From Jejuia sp040720935 (GTDB taxonomy: Bacteria; Bacteroidota; Bacteroidia; Flavobacteriales; Flavobacteriaceae), in assembly GCF_040720935.1 (NCBI RefSeq), contig NZ_JBFDAE010000004.1:1-64000 (forward strand): DNA of 64,000 bases, read 5' to 3'. The stretch's first letter is position 1; each line of letters opens with the position of its first letter. The notes below the pieces were generated by a model. It made no database searches and was not told the origin of the DNA. It was given only the letters and a program-made list of their open reading frames with translations. Shown in pieces: positions 1 to 7,950 of this stretch. A program made the position numbers and the translations under genes.

Positions 1-76
1 ATCTTTCAACGCAAAAATTAAAGCTTTTAGGGCACAGTTCAGAGGTGTGAGAAACGTAGATTTTTTCCTTTATAGG

Positions 77-505
77 TTAACCACAGTATTTGCGTAAACA
101 CAACAATTGTTCTTGATCCGTTAAATAGTCAACATTATGTAAGTCACAATAGTTTTTAGTGTCTTTCAAATTATTACTGGCAATTACATTTTTAGTATGT
201 TTAGCATATGACATACATGCTGCTTCTCCATCTCCATAATATCTAGATTTTTTAATCCAAAAGAATTCTTTTGATATTTCTGTATTAGTTTGTGGAAAAG
301 GTATTATTTCAAGTATTTTAAACTCTATTAGATTTTCTATTTCTTGTTGTTTGCCTTTCCACTTTTCAAGCTCACAGTAAACCACATCTAATATTTTGAT
401 TGGTGTTTTAAAGATTGTACTTAAAGCTGTTATTTTACCAGCTCTTAAAAAATGTGACACTACATCTGAATCAATTAATATAATCCTGCTACTCTTCTTC
501 GTCAT
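77..505 (-). CDS. PIN-domain nuclease, probable toxin of an Xre-ImmA-PIN module
   Basis: A 142-residue protein with the acidic residues of a PIN RNase: D12 in IDSDV, E45 in the ELEKW stretch, D92 and E94 in GDGEAAC, and D115 in NNLKD. PIN proteins are Mg-dependent RNases and commonly act as toxins, so RNA cleavage in the cytoplasm is the likely activity. Its start overlaps the end of the upstream peptidase gene by 17 bases, which implies translational coupling in one operon with the peptidase and the Xre regulator. I infer the toxin role from this arrangement. Which RNA it cuts cannot be read from the sequence. The 76 bases between its stop and the window edge hold nothing I recognise. Confidence 0.8.
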   Translation of the reverse strand: MTKKSSRIILIDSDVVSHFLRAGKITALSTIFKTPIKILDVVYCELEKWKGKQQEIENLIEFKILEIIPFPQTNTEISKEFFWIKKSRYYGDGEAACMSYAKHTKNVIASNNLKDTKNYCDLHNVDYLTDQEQLLCLRKYCG

Positions 506-1253
506 TTAGATTGGTTTTTAGAGCATCATAAGGGTTAGTTAAATCAAATAATAAGGAGTAATATTGGGATTCAGATAATTTTCCTTCTTCGAAAAGTTCT
601 CGAGCCAAAGAACCATAATTGCCGATGAACTCTTGGTGATTTCCAGATTCATATAAGTTAGTTAGGTATCCGTTCTCTCTTGCGCTAATTTTGACATTTA
701 CTTTGTAATAGTTATAAAAATCTTGATTTATTAAGTTTAGCTTTAAAAGCCTGTAAAGCAATGCTGCTCTTGAGCAACCGAAAAAATGTTCAATTTTGAG
801 AATAGTTTGAATTGTGATTTTATTTTTCCCTAATTCGTTATCAGGAATCAAAGCTTTTATTCCTGCTTCGGGTAATAATAAAAAAGCAGCGAACCAATCA
901 GCATTGTATTCTTCTCTATCATTTTTATTAAATTTTCCTGTGACACATGAACGTGCTGTAAAATTTTCTTGTACGTATAAATGATAAAGCTCATGACAGA
1001 TAGTAAAGTGTTGTTTTCCCAGAGCATGGTTGCTGTTAACTAGAATGAATTTTAAATCTTCGTTTTCGGTTTGTGCAATTTTAATTGCCATACCTGAAAA
1101 ACCGCCACTAAGAGGTTTGAAAATTGTTATAATGTTTAATTGAGATAAAATACTTTTTAGTCTAATAGTAGTTTCGCTCCCAAGCCCGAGTTTCTTTCTA
1201 AATTCGTTAGCTTTTTTTTCAAGTAACTCTCTATTCATTCTTTTTAAGTTCAA
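489..1253 (-). CDS. ImmA/IrrE family metallo-endopeptidase (COG2856)
   Basis: A 254-residue protein with a zinc-protease HExxH motif at about H87-E88-x-x-H91 (CHELYHLY) and a downstream helix EYNADWFA (E115/D119) that probably supplies the third ligand. ImmA-type peptidases typically cleave a partner Xre repressor when triggered. The gene overlaps the Xre gene upstream and the PIN gene downstream, so all three form one operon read leftwards. The first Met is used here; Met6 (base 1238) is an equally good start and shortens the overlap with the Xre gene to 8 bases. Cleavage of the neighbouring Xre protein is inferred from context. Confidence 0.85.
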   Translation of the reverse strand: MNLKRMNRELLEKKANEFRKKLGLGSETTIRLKSILSQLNIITIFKPLSGGFSGMAIKIAQTENEDLKFILVNSNHALGKQHFTICHELYHLYVQENFTARSCVTGKFNKNDREEYNADWFAAFLLLPEAGIKALIPDNELGKNKITIQTILKIEHFFGCSRAALLYRLLKLNLINQDFYNYYKVNVKISARENGYLTNLYESGNHQEFIGNYGSLARELFEEGKLSESQYYSLLFDLTNPYDALKTNLNDEEE

Positions 1254-1575
1254 TTAGTTTCACATAGTTTTTTACTATTTTTTTGAAACTAGAAATTTCA
1301 TTCAAATCATTTGCGTTAAAGTTTTCTGCGCGAAATGCAAACGCTAAGTTTACTGAGTTCTCATATGGATTTTCTTCATAAAGATCATATCCTTCAATTC
1401 CAAAAATATCCGCAGCTCTAGAAATTACCGAAATAGGAGCTAATCTTTTTCCGCTTTCGTAATAGCTTAATTCCGTTCTATTAATTCCTAAAAACTCCGA
1501 AAATGATTCTTGGGTAAATCCTAACTTCTTTCTGTAAGCCTGAATGTTTTTACCTAAAGTCTTTTTGTCGCTCAT
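1231..1575 (-). CDS. Xre-family HTH regulator (probable antitoxin/repressor)
   Basis: A 114-residue protein with an N-terminal Xre/Cro helix-turn-helix (KNIQAYRKKLGFTQ, then FLGINRTELSYYESGKR) and a C-terminal tail of about 45 residues, probably for dimerisation or contact with the peptidase. I chose the ATG at 1575, not the further upstream one at 1599, because a -7 promoter box lies at 1597-1604 and would fall inside a longer reading frame. It is the first gene of the Xre-peptidase-PIN operon and probably represses its own promoter. Divergent from the AraC-type gene at 1742. Confidence 0.85.
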   Translation of the reverse strand: MSDKKTLGKNIQAYRKKLGFTQESFSEFLGINRTELSYYESGKRLAPISVISRAADIFGIEGYDLYEENPYENSVNLAFAFRAENFNANDLNEISSFKKIVKNYVKLIELKKNE

Positions 1576-1596
1576 TTTCTTTGGATTGGTATGTTG

Positions 1597-1604
1597 CAAA
1601 AGTA
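1597..1604 (-). promoter_or_regulatory. -7 box of the Xre-ImmA-PIN operon
   Basis: On the minus strand this reads TACTTTTG, a full match to the Bacteroidetes -7 consensus TAnnTTTG. It lies about 22 bases upstream of the chosen Xre start. No clear -33 TTTG is seen at 19 bases. A second TACTTTTG lies on the plus strand at 1624-1631 and could serve the divergent AraC-type gene. Confidence 0.55.
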
Positions 1605-1741
1605 TGAAAAATATTTTATTAGCTACTTTTGTAACATCACAAATTAAGCCAAACTATAAATATTTATTTAAAATAACTTGTACTAACAATAGTATATTTA
1701 GAATCTTGTAATGTTTTTAATTAGATTCAGACAAAGGAACC

Positions 1742-2584
1742 ATGCAAAAAACATTCAAAGAATTCTCTACCAACGCCATCCTAAAAATAGGAGATGAGGA
1801 ACTTCTAGAATTTTATAAAGAAGCCAAACAACCAGATTTATACACCTTCATTAGAACCAATGATTTTAAAGCTGAAATTGTGGTCGATAGTATTCCTTAT
1901 ACTATAGAGCCAAATAGTATTTTAGTATTGACCACAGTTCAATACTTCCGGTTTACAGCAGGTAAGGATTTAGTCGTTTATCAATTCAACAGAGAATTTT
2001 ATTGCATTAAAGACCACGACCAAGAAGTAAGTTGTGCAGGATTGTTGTTCTTCGGAAATGTGCATATTCCAATTTTGGAATTAGATGTAGATGAAAGCAG
2101 GAAATTCAAAATATTGCATGACGTCTTTTTAGATGAGCTGGAAACTGAAGATACAATACAAGCAGAAATGCTACGTATGCTCATGGCACGTTTCATTATC
2201 ATAAGTACTCGATTATTAAAAGCAAAAGAAGGTTTTGTGGAAACTGCAAAAAACACTAAAATCGATTTATTGCGTGAATTTAACATGTTGGTAGAAACAC
2301 ATTTTAAAAATGAACATAGCGTCTCTTTTTATGCTGAACAATTATTTAAATCTCCGAAAACCTTATCCAATACGTTTGCAAAACTGAATAGGAGTCCGTT
2401 GCAAATCATTCACGAACGTATCGTGCTTGAAGCAAAACGCTTATTAATCTATACCGATAAATCGGCTAAGGAAATAGCATACGAAGTTGGTTTTGAGGAT
2501 GCTTCACATTTAAGCCGATTATTTAAAAAACATACTACGTTATCTCCTTCAGAATTCAAAAAACAGCTTAGAAACGCATCTTAG
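1742..2584 (+). CDS. AraC-family transcriptional regulator
   Basis: A 280-residue protein. The C-terminal 100 residues are an AraC DNA-binding domain: a first helix-turn-helix around SVSFYAEQLFKSPKTLSNTF, then the signature AKEIAYEVGFEDASHLSRLF with the usual KKHTTLSPSEFKK ending. The N-terminal half resembles a cupin-like ligand-sensing domain but I cannot name a ligand. It is transcribed towards two promoters at 2.6 and 2.9 kb that share an exact 17-base element at identical spacing, so it is probably their local activator (inference). No homologue is recognised closely enough to give a gene name. Confidence 0.88.
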   Translation: MQKTFKEFSTNAILKIGDEELLEFYKEAKQPDLYTFIRTNDFKAEIVVDSIPYTIEPNSILVLTTVQYFRFTAGKDLVVYQFNREFYCIKDHDQEVSCAGLLFFGNVHIPILELDVDESRKFKILHDVFLDELETEDTIQAEMLRMLMARFIIISTRLLKAKEGFVETAKNTKIDLLREFNMLVETHFKNEHSVSFYAEQLFKSPKTLSNTFAKLNRSPLQIIHERIVLEAKRLLIYTDKSAKEIAYEVGFEDASHLSRLFKKHTTLSPSEFKKQLRNAS

Positions 2585-2649
2585 GGAAAAATCGACAAGC
2601 TCTAAGGCAATCTTACCATTTTATCACTTCTTATTTCAATTCATCTTTG
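2585..2649 (+). promoter_or_regulatory. Putative AraC-controlled promoter 1
   Basis: A 17-base element (GGAAAAATCGACAAGCT, 2585-2601) is followed, with the next box starting 41 bases after its last base, by CATCTTTG (2642-2649), one base off the TAnnTTTG -7 box. The same element and the same spacing recur at 2854-2918. Placement right behind the AraC gene and upstream of the 55-codon ORF suggests an activator site. Confidence 0.5.
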
Positions 2650-2675
2650 TAGCGAACAATTAAATCAACACAATT

Positions 2676-2843
2676 ATGAATTTAAAACACATATCAATCT
2701 TCAATTTAATTGAAATCTTCAAAGGAAAAAGAAAAGCAGCATCAAACACGATCAGTACAAAAACACATTGCGAGCAAAATCATATTTCAGATTTTTATTG
2801 CGATGCTGAAAAACGGCATATAGCTCCAAATACAATAGGATGA
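2676..2843 (+). CDS. Small hypothetical protein (55 aa)
   Basis: An ATG-started frame of 55 residues (MNLKHISIFNLIEIFKGKRK...), basic, with two cysteines (in THCEQ and DFYCD). It has no signal peptide or recognised domain. The argument that it is real is positional: it sits 27 bases after a -7-like box that carries the same upstream 17-base element as the promoter of the cupredoxin gene. Function unknown. It could instead be a leader or a transcribed non-coding region. Confidence 0.4.
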   Translation: MNLKHISIFNLIEIFKGKRKAASNTISTKTHCEQNHISDFYCDAEKRHIAPNTIG

Positions 2844-2853
2844 AATCAATAAA

Positions 2854-2918
2854 GGAAAAATCGACAAGCTTAAAGGAAAAGTTCACATGGTATGACTTTT
2901 AGTACTGTTGCACCTTTG
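2854..2918 (+). promoter_or_regulatory. Putative AraC-controlled promoter 2
   Basis: Second copy of the 17-base element (2854-2870), again with a -7-like box starting 41 bases after its last base: CACCTTTG at 2911-2918. The cupredoxin-like gene starts 40 bases further on. Bases between the element and the -7 box are not conserved between the two copies, which argues for selection on the element and its spacing. Confidence 0.5.
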
Positions 2919-2958
2919 TACAAAGAATTACAAACAAGAAAATTTAAAATAAATAATC

Positions 2959-3345
2959 ATGAAAAAAGTAGTAGCAATTTTAGTAGTAGTATTAGCATTT
3001 ACATTCAGTTCAAATGCGCAAGATAAGATGATGGACAACCCAGTAAAAACAATTTCTTTAGAGCAAACTAAAGGCGAGTTTGTTCAAAAAGCACTAACTG
3101 TAAGCGAAGGTACTTATGTATTTGAAGTGTCAAACAACCATGCCGCAAAAGAAGTTGGTTTAGTTTTAGTCCCAAAAGGAAAAGACGCTAGTAAACCAGA
3201 AAACCATATTAAAACAGCATATGTAACAGCTGTTGCTAAAGATGGTGAAACTCAGAAAACAAAGGCTACGACATTAGCAAAAGGAGAATATGTGTATTTC
3301 TGCCCATTAAATCCAACACCGCAATATACATTGACAGTACAGTAG
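2959..3345 (+). CDS. Secreted cupredoxin-like protein
   Basis: A 128-residue protein with a signal peptide (about residues 1-20, ending SSNAQ) and one small beta-sandwich domain that looks like a cupredoxin: a central NNHAAKEVGLVLVPKG strand and a C-terminal YFCPLNPTPQYTL strand. Only one His (in NNHAA) and one Cys (in YFCPL) are placed like copper ligands. The second His and the Met of a classical type 1 site after the Cys are not seen, so copper binding is uncertain. Probably periplasmic. It follows an AraC-type promoter and is closed by a strong terminator, so it is a single-gene unit likely controlled by the neighbouring regulator. Confidence 0.7.
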   Translation: MKKVVAILVVVLAFTFSSNAQDKMMDNPVKTISLEQTKGEFVQKALTVSEGTYVFEVSNNHAAKEVGLVLVPKGKDASKPENHIKTAYVTAVAKDGETQKTKATTLAKGEYVYFCPLNPTPQYTLTVQ

Positions 3346-3368
3346 TTTTTAAATTGATTAATAGTTAG

Positions 3369-3404
3369 AAAAGGGGTTATTCTATAAAAGGATAACCTTT
3401 TTTT
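3369..3404 (+). terminator. Rho-independent terminator
   Basis: Stem with a GGTTAT/ATAACC core, extended by A-T and G-T pairs, then a run of T. It ends the cupredoxin-like transcript. Confidence 0.75.
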
Positions 3405-3414
3405 ATTGAACCCG

Positions 3415-3446
3415 TTTGAAAGAAGCAAGAGAAATCTGTAACTTTA
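3415..3446 (+). promoter_or_regulatory. Ferritin promoter
   Basis: TTTG at 3415-3418 and TAACTTTA at 3439-3446, spaced 20 bases, close to the Bacteroidetes consensus TTTG-N19-TAnnTTTG. The ferritin start lies 15 bases downstream. Confidence 0.55.
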
Positions 3447-3461
3447 CAAAAAACAAATATT

Positions 3462-3980
3462 ATGGTATCAAAAAATATAGAAGACGCATTAAACAATCAA
3501 ATTCGAATAGAAGCAGAATCTTCTCAAATCTATTTGGCTATGGCTTGTTGGGCTGAGGTTAAAGGTTTGGAAGGTGTTTCTAATTTTATGTATGCACAAT
3601 CTGATGAAGAACGTGAACATATGTTGAAACTTGTAAAGTTTGTAAACGAACGTGGCGGACATGCCAAAATTTCAGAGTTAAAAGCACCAAACGTAACTTT
3701 TAAATCTATTAAAGAAATGTTCGAAAAATTGTTTGACCATGAAGTGTTCGTGTCCCAAAGTATCAATGAATTGGTTCATATTTCACTTCAGGAAAAAGAC
3801 TATGCCACGCATAACTTTTTACAATGGTATGTAGCTGAACAAATAGAAGAAGAAGCAGTTGCAAGAACCATTTTGGATAAAATAAACATGATTGGCGACG
3901 ATAAGGGTGGCTTGTATTTATTTGATAGAGATATTGAAAATTTAACCGTTACCACGGCAGCTACGAATACGCCAGCATAA
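3462..3980 (+). CDS. ftnA: Ferritin (non-haem iron storage)
   Basis: A 172-residue ferritin of the usual bacterial length. Four-helix-bundle features include NQIRIEAESSQIYLAMACWAE at the N-terminus, EEREHMLKLVKFVNERGG supplying the EExxH iron ligands, and a later helix with QWYVAEQIEEEAVART. It forms 24-mers that oxidise Fe(II) and store ferric mineral in the cytoplasm. It has its own promoter and stands alone. An iron uptake operon (feoA-feoB) lies 4 kb away. A short TA-rich tail after the last helix (NLTVTTAATNTPA) is unremarkable. Confidence 0.92.
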   Translation: MVSKNIEDALNNQIRIEAESSQIYLAMACWAEVKGLEGVSNFMYAQSDEEREHMLKLVKFVNERGGHAKISELKAPNVTFKSIKEMFEKLFDHEVFVSQSINELVHISLQEKDYATHNFLQWYVAEQIEEEAVARTILDKINMIGDDKGGLYLFDRDIENLTVTTAATNTPA

Positions 3981-3987
3981 GATATAG

Positions 3988-4053
3988 ATCCCGCCAGATA
4001 CTGAAATACTGAAATAAATTCAGCACATGCAAGTTCTGCACAGGAGGCGGGAT
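3988..4053. repeat. Intergenic inverted repeat
   Basis: ATCCCGCC at 3988-3995 pairs with GGCGGGAT at 4046-4053. Within it, bases 4011-4036 recur in perfect inverted orientation at 4370-4395. This resembles the dispersed REP/MITE-like intergenic elements common in Flavobacteria. Confidence 0.6.
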
Positions 4054-4190
4054 TAGTTCAACTTACAAATTTGAGTTCGTCTAAGGACTTCTCAAATTTG
4101 AGTTTTACTAATAATTTTAACATTTAAGCTTATTTAGATTTAATAAAAATAGCTTACTTTTGCCTTCGGATTTGAATAGCACATTCTATT

Positions 4191-4352
4191 TTGGGTAAAA
4201 AGAAGCAAAAGAAAGCAATCAAAAAATTACGAAAATTAGGAATTGAACTTCCCGATAAAGTAAAAAGCAGTTGCTGTAAAAAGTTTAAAAAAGGCGAGAA
4301 CAAGCGTTGTAAAAAATGTCCTTGTTTTGATTTGGTTAAAAAAGTAGCTTAA
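4191..4352 (+). CDS. Small Cys-rich basic protein (53 aa)
   Basis: A 53-residue frame with a TTG start (the next in-frame upstream codon block reaches a stop at 4173). It is very basic at the N-terminus (KKKQKKAIKKLRKLG) and ends with clustered cysteines (SSCCKKF, then KRCKKCPCFDL), suggesting a small metal-binding protein. A perfect TAnnTTTG box (TACTTTTG, 4155-4162) lies about 28 bases upstream. The frame is flanked by a perfect 26-base inverted repeat pair. I remember similar short proteins in Flavobacteria, but the function is unknown. Confidence 0.5.
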   Translation: MGKKKQKKAIKKLRKLGIELPDKVKSSCCKKFKKGENKRCKKCPCFDLVKKVA

Positions 4353-4369
4353 TAACTCGTTGTCATGCT

Positions 4370-4395
4370 GAACTTGCATGTGCTGAATTTATTTC
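4370..4395. repeat. 26-bp inverted copy of 4011-4036
   Basis: Exact reverse complement of 4011-4036, so the small Cys-rich gene at 4191-4352 sits between perfect 26-base inverted repeats. No transposase is present. Confidence 0.75.
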
Positions 4396-4775
4396 AACAT
4401 CTCATTTCTCAAAGTTAAAAATGCATATAAATTCAGACCTGTCAGTCCTGACTCTTCGGAGTTTAAAACCTGAGAGGTCTTTTTAATTAAATCAACTTTA
4501 AAATTCACTATTGCCTATTAAATTTCGCTCCTTTGGAGATTTATATCATGTTTACGATTCTTTCTAGAAAGATTATGCTCCAATAGATCTACAAAAAATC
4601 CCATAGGGATGAAATCTTTGTAGCAAAAGGATAAGAAATAAAAATCAAGCCCCAACGGGGCGACATCTTAAAAACAGCTTATCCTGTAAGTGATTGAGAC
4701 CTTTCTGAAAATTTTTATCGGACAAGAATGTTTAAAATTATTTAGATTTGATTAAAATTTAGAGCTTCAATCAGC
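4396..4775. repeat. Intergenic repeat cluster upstream of tex
   Basis: No gene is seen. The stretch holds two palindromic elements: 4435-4485, where AGACCTGTCAG pairs with CTGAGAGGTCT and is followed by T residues (terminator-like), and 4595-4670, with hairpins TCCCATAGGGA and GCCCCAACGGGGC, a pattern common between Flavobacteria genes. An AT-rich stretch before tex (around 4739-4760) carries TTATTTAGATTTGATTAAAA. Confidence 0.55.
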
Positions 4776-6893
4776 ATGATAAAATATATAATCCAGCATA
4801 CCCAACTTCCAGAAACGGCAGTAAAAAATACAATCCAGTTGCTAAACGAAGATTGCACGATTCCATTTATATCGCGTTACAGAAAAGAGCGGACAGGAAA
4901 TCTGGATGAAGTTCAAATAGGAGATATCGTTAAATTCAAGGAACAGTTTGAAACTTTAGAAAAACGAAAAAAAGCCATCTTAAAAGCTTTAGAGGAACAA
5001 GCTGTTTTAACTTCGGAATTAAAACAAAAAATTGAAGCGACTCAAGATGTAACCTCACTTGAAGACCTATACTTACCGTATAAGAAAAGCCGAAAAACCA
5101 AAGCAGAGAAAGCCAGACAAAATGGATTGGAACCTTTGGCAAAAATCATCATGTCTCAAAATGCGAACGACATCGAATCCATTGCTTTTAAATATGTAAA
5201 AGGGGCTATAAATTCTGTTGGAGATGCTTTGGAAGGCGCAAGGCATATTATCGCAGAATGGATTAATGAACGTACCGATATTCGGAATAATATCCGTCGT
5301 CAATTAGAACGTTTTGCAATGATTTCCACGAAAGCGATCAAAACGAAAGCAGAGGATGAAAATGCCCAAAAATTCAGGGATTATTTTGATTGGGAAGAAT
5401 CTTTGGGCAGAATTCCATCACACAGACTTCTAGCGATTTTGCGAGCAGAAAAAGAAGGTTTTATTCGATTGAAAATTGAAATTGATAACGAACGTGCTTT
5501 AGAGAACATTGAAAGGCGCATCATAAAAAGTAACAACGCTTCTGCGGAAGAGATAAAAGTAGCTATTAAAGATGCTTACAAGCGATTACTATTTCCATCA
5601 TTAAGCAACGAAGCCTTACAAGCAGCAAAAGATAAAGCCGATGCATCTGCTATAACCGTTTTTGCTAAAAACCTAAAACAATTATTATTAGGTGCGCCGT
5701 TAGGCGAAAAACGAGTTTTGGCAATTGATCCAGGATTTAGAACAGGTTGCAAAGTAGTCTGTTTAGATGCGCAAGGGCAATTAAAACACAACGAGACCAT
5801 TTATCCGCATCCACCAAAGAGCGATAGTGTTGGTGCCATGAAAAAGATAAGTTCGCTTGCCGAAGCTTATAAAATAGAAGCCATTGCTATTGGAAATGGC
5901 ACCGCTTCAAGAGAGACTGAAGCATTGATTCGAAAAGTCCATTTTAAAAACGATATACAAGTATTTGTGGTAAGTGAAGCTGGTGCGAGTATATACTCTG
6001 CTTCAAAGATTGCACGAGAAGAATTTCCAGATTATGATGTTACGGTTCGAGGTTCTGTTTCGATTGGAAGACGACTTCAAGATCCATTGGCGGAATTGGT
6101 TAAAATTGATGCGAAATCCATTGGCGTAGGACAGTATCAGCATGATGTAGATCAAACTAAATTGCAAAAAGAACTGGATACTGTGGTTGAAAACTGTGTA
6201 AATTCAGTTGGAGTAAATCTTAATACAGCGAGTAAACCTTTGTTGAGTTATGTTTCGGGAATTGGGCCAAAACTAGCTGAAAACATTTTCGATTACAGAA
6301 ACGAAAACGGTGCTTTCACATCTAGAAACGATATTAAAAATGTGCCACGTCTGGGTGGAAAAGCTTTTGAGCAAGGGGCAGCATTTTTAAGAATTAAAGA
6401 TTCAAAAAATCCGTTAGACGATTCTGCTGTGCATCCAGAAAGTTATCCCATTGTAACAAAAATGGCTAAGGATTTAGGTAAATCAGTAGAAGATGTAATA
6501 GGAAATAAGGAATTACTTCAAAAGATAGATTTAAAAAAGTATTGTTCAGCATCTGTTGGTTTATTAACCCTTGAAGACATTATTAAAGAACTAGAAAAAC
6601 CAGGGTTGGATATTCGAGAGCAAGCTAAAGTCTTCACTTTTAATCAAAACATAAAGACCATAAATGATTTAAAAGCAGGGCAATTACTTCCTGGAATCGT
6701 CAATAATATTACTAATTTTGGGTGTTTCGTAGATGTGGGTATCAAGGAAAGCGGCTTGATTCATGTGTCTAACCTATCAGATTCATTTGTAAAAGACGTG
6801 AACGAACATGTAAGTTTACATCAACAAATTATCGTAAAAGTTCTGGAGGTTGATATGCCGCGAAAGCGAATTCAATTGAAGTTGCATAACTAA
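4776..6893 (+). CDS. tex: Tex family RNA-binding transcription accessory protein
   Basis: A 705-residue protein close to the usual Tex length. In order: N-terminal helical Tex domain (residues 1-200, with the signature CTIPFISRYRKERTG), a YqgF/RNase-H-like domain starting near 315 (LAIDPGFRTGCKVVCLD), a helix-hairpin-helix region near 490-560 (NTASKPLLSYVSGIGPKLA), and a C-terminal S1 domain from about 635 (PGIVNNITNFGCFVDVG). Tex binds nucleic acids and affects transcription and stress tolerance. It is a housekeeping gene standing alone on the plus strand. Confidence 0.95.
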   Translation: MIKYIIQHTQLPETAVKNTIQLLNEDCTIPFISRYRKERTGNLDEVQIGDIVKFKEQFETLEKRKKAILKALEEQAVLTSELKQKIEATQDVTSLEDLYLPYKKSRKTKAEKARQNGLEPLAKIIMSQNANDIESIAFKYVKGAINSVGDALEGARHIIAEWINERTDIRNNIRRQLERFAMISTKAIKTKAEDENAQKFRDYFDWEESLGRIPSHRLLAILRAEKEGFIRLKIEIDNERALENIERRIIKSNNASAEEIKVAIKDAYKRLLFPSLSNEALQAAKDKADASAITVFAKNLKQLLLGAPLGEKRVLAIDPGFRTGCKVVCLDAQGQLKHNETIYPHPPKSDSVGAMKKISSLAEAYKIEAIAIGNGTASRETEALIRKVHFKNDIQVFVVSEAGASIYSASKIAREEFPDYDVTVRGSVSIGRRLQDPLAELVKIDAKSIGVGQYQHDVDQTKLQKELDTVVENCVNSVGVNLNTASKPLLSYVSGIGPKLAENIFDYRNENGAFTSRNDIKNVPRLGGKAFEQGAAFLRIKDSKNPLDDSAVHPESYPIVTKMAKDLGKSVEDVIGNKELLQKIDLKKYCSASVGLLTLEDIIKELEKPGLDIREQAKVFTFNQNIKTINDLKAGQLLPGIVNNITNFGCFVDVGIKESGLIHVSNLSDSFVKDVNEHVSLHQQIIVKVLEVDMPRKRIQLKLHN

Positions 6894-6979
6894 AACTATT
6901 CTTCAATAAAACAAGAAATAAGGTGTTTGAATATGTAAAATATTAACTGGATAAATTGGAATTAGCCCTAATCCCATCT

Positions 6980-7861
6980 TTATTTAAAGCGCACTTGTTT
7001 TCTAATAAACCTCGGAAATTTTTTAATAGGCGTTAAAACCATTTGCTTATAATAACACTCTGCAGCTTCTGATTGAATTTGTATTTGTCCCTCGGTTAAT
7101 GGCTTTCCGTTTTCTGGATTCATAGCATTTTCAACCACCATTACAATTTCACCATTTACAACATGAACAGCATCATTACCAACTACATAAATTTCTAAAA
7201 GGTTCCATTCACCATGTGGCGCATCATGTTCCGAAGCAGCTTGGATATAACCATTGCCACTTGAATATGTTTCGGAGTTAGGGTCAAATTTTTTCACCTT
7301 ACTAAAATCTCCTCGAATTTCTACAACTGGCTCTCCAACTTTTGGTGTAGCAGTATTTCCTCCTAGTGGGATAAAATCCCCTAAATCTTGTTCCTGTACT
7401 TGATATTCTAAAGCTGTTTTCCAAGTTTTCCAAAACCTGCCATGGTCACCATAGCTGTGATATAAAATACCGGTATCTCTTTTGGCATTAAGTCTGGGTG
7501 CCCATTTCTTATCGCCCCATCTAAATAGAGTACTTAAATGATAGTTGCTATAATTTTCCTTTGTGGAAATACAGCCATATATTTCTCCTGAAATATTTAA
7601 AATAACTTCTCCGTTTTCAGAAGTAGTTGTAAATATATTTTTAAGGTCGTTATTTAGACCTAGCGGAGTGCCTTGAGTAACTATATCTGCTTGGAAAGTA
7701 CCGTCGGGTAAATCTTTTACAGAAGTATGTGGCACACCAATCCATTTTTCAAAATGACTTAAATTTTTGTCTAATAGTTCAATAGGTTTCTTTTTCTTTT
7801 GTGCATTAATTGAACCTACAAATAGAAACATTAAAGCTAATCCGTAAAATGTTTTCTTCAT
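6980..7861 (-). CDS. Secreted DUF1080 (3-keto-disaccharide hydrolase fold) protein
   Basis: A 293-residue protein with a signal peptide (MKKTFYGLALMFLFVGSINAQ) and one LamG/concanavalin-like domain of the DUF1080 type: LLDKNLSHFEKWIG near the start, WRVxx-like strands replaced here by HLSTLFRWGDKKW, HDAPHGEWNLLEIYVVG, and a final GQIQIQSEAAECYYKQM. The family includes 3-keto-glycoside hydrolases, so carbohydrate processing in the periplasm or at the surface is plausible. No carbohydrate operon surrounds it. Single gene, convergent with tex. Confidence 0.75.
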   Translation of the reverse strand: MKKTFYGLALMFLFVGSINAQKKKKPIELLDKNLSHFEKWIGVPHTSVKDLPDGTFQADIVTQGTPLGLNNDLKNIFTTTSENGEVILNISGEIYGCISTKENYSNYHLSTLFRWGDKKWAPRLNAKRDTGILYHSYGDHGRFWKTWKTALEYQVQEQDLGDFIPLGGNTATPKVGEPVVEIRGDFSKVKKFDPNSETYSSGNGYIQAASEHDAPHGEWNLLEIYVVGNDAVHVVNGEIVMVVENAMNPENGKPLTEGQIQIQSEAAECYYKQMVLTPIKKFPRFIRKQVRFK

Positions 7862-7950
7862 TTTTTAAAATTTTGAGAATAGTTTTTCTTAGGAACTGAA
7901 ATTAATTATAAAAAACGGTTTTGTCTTAATAGACAATTACTTTTTTAACC

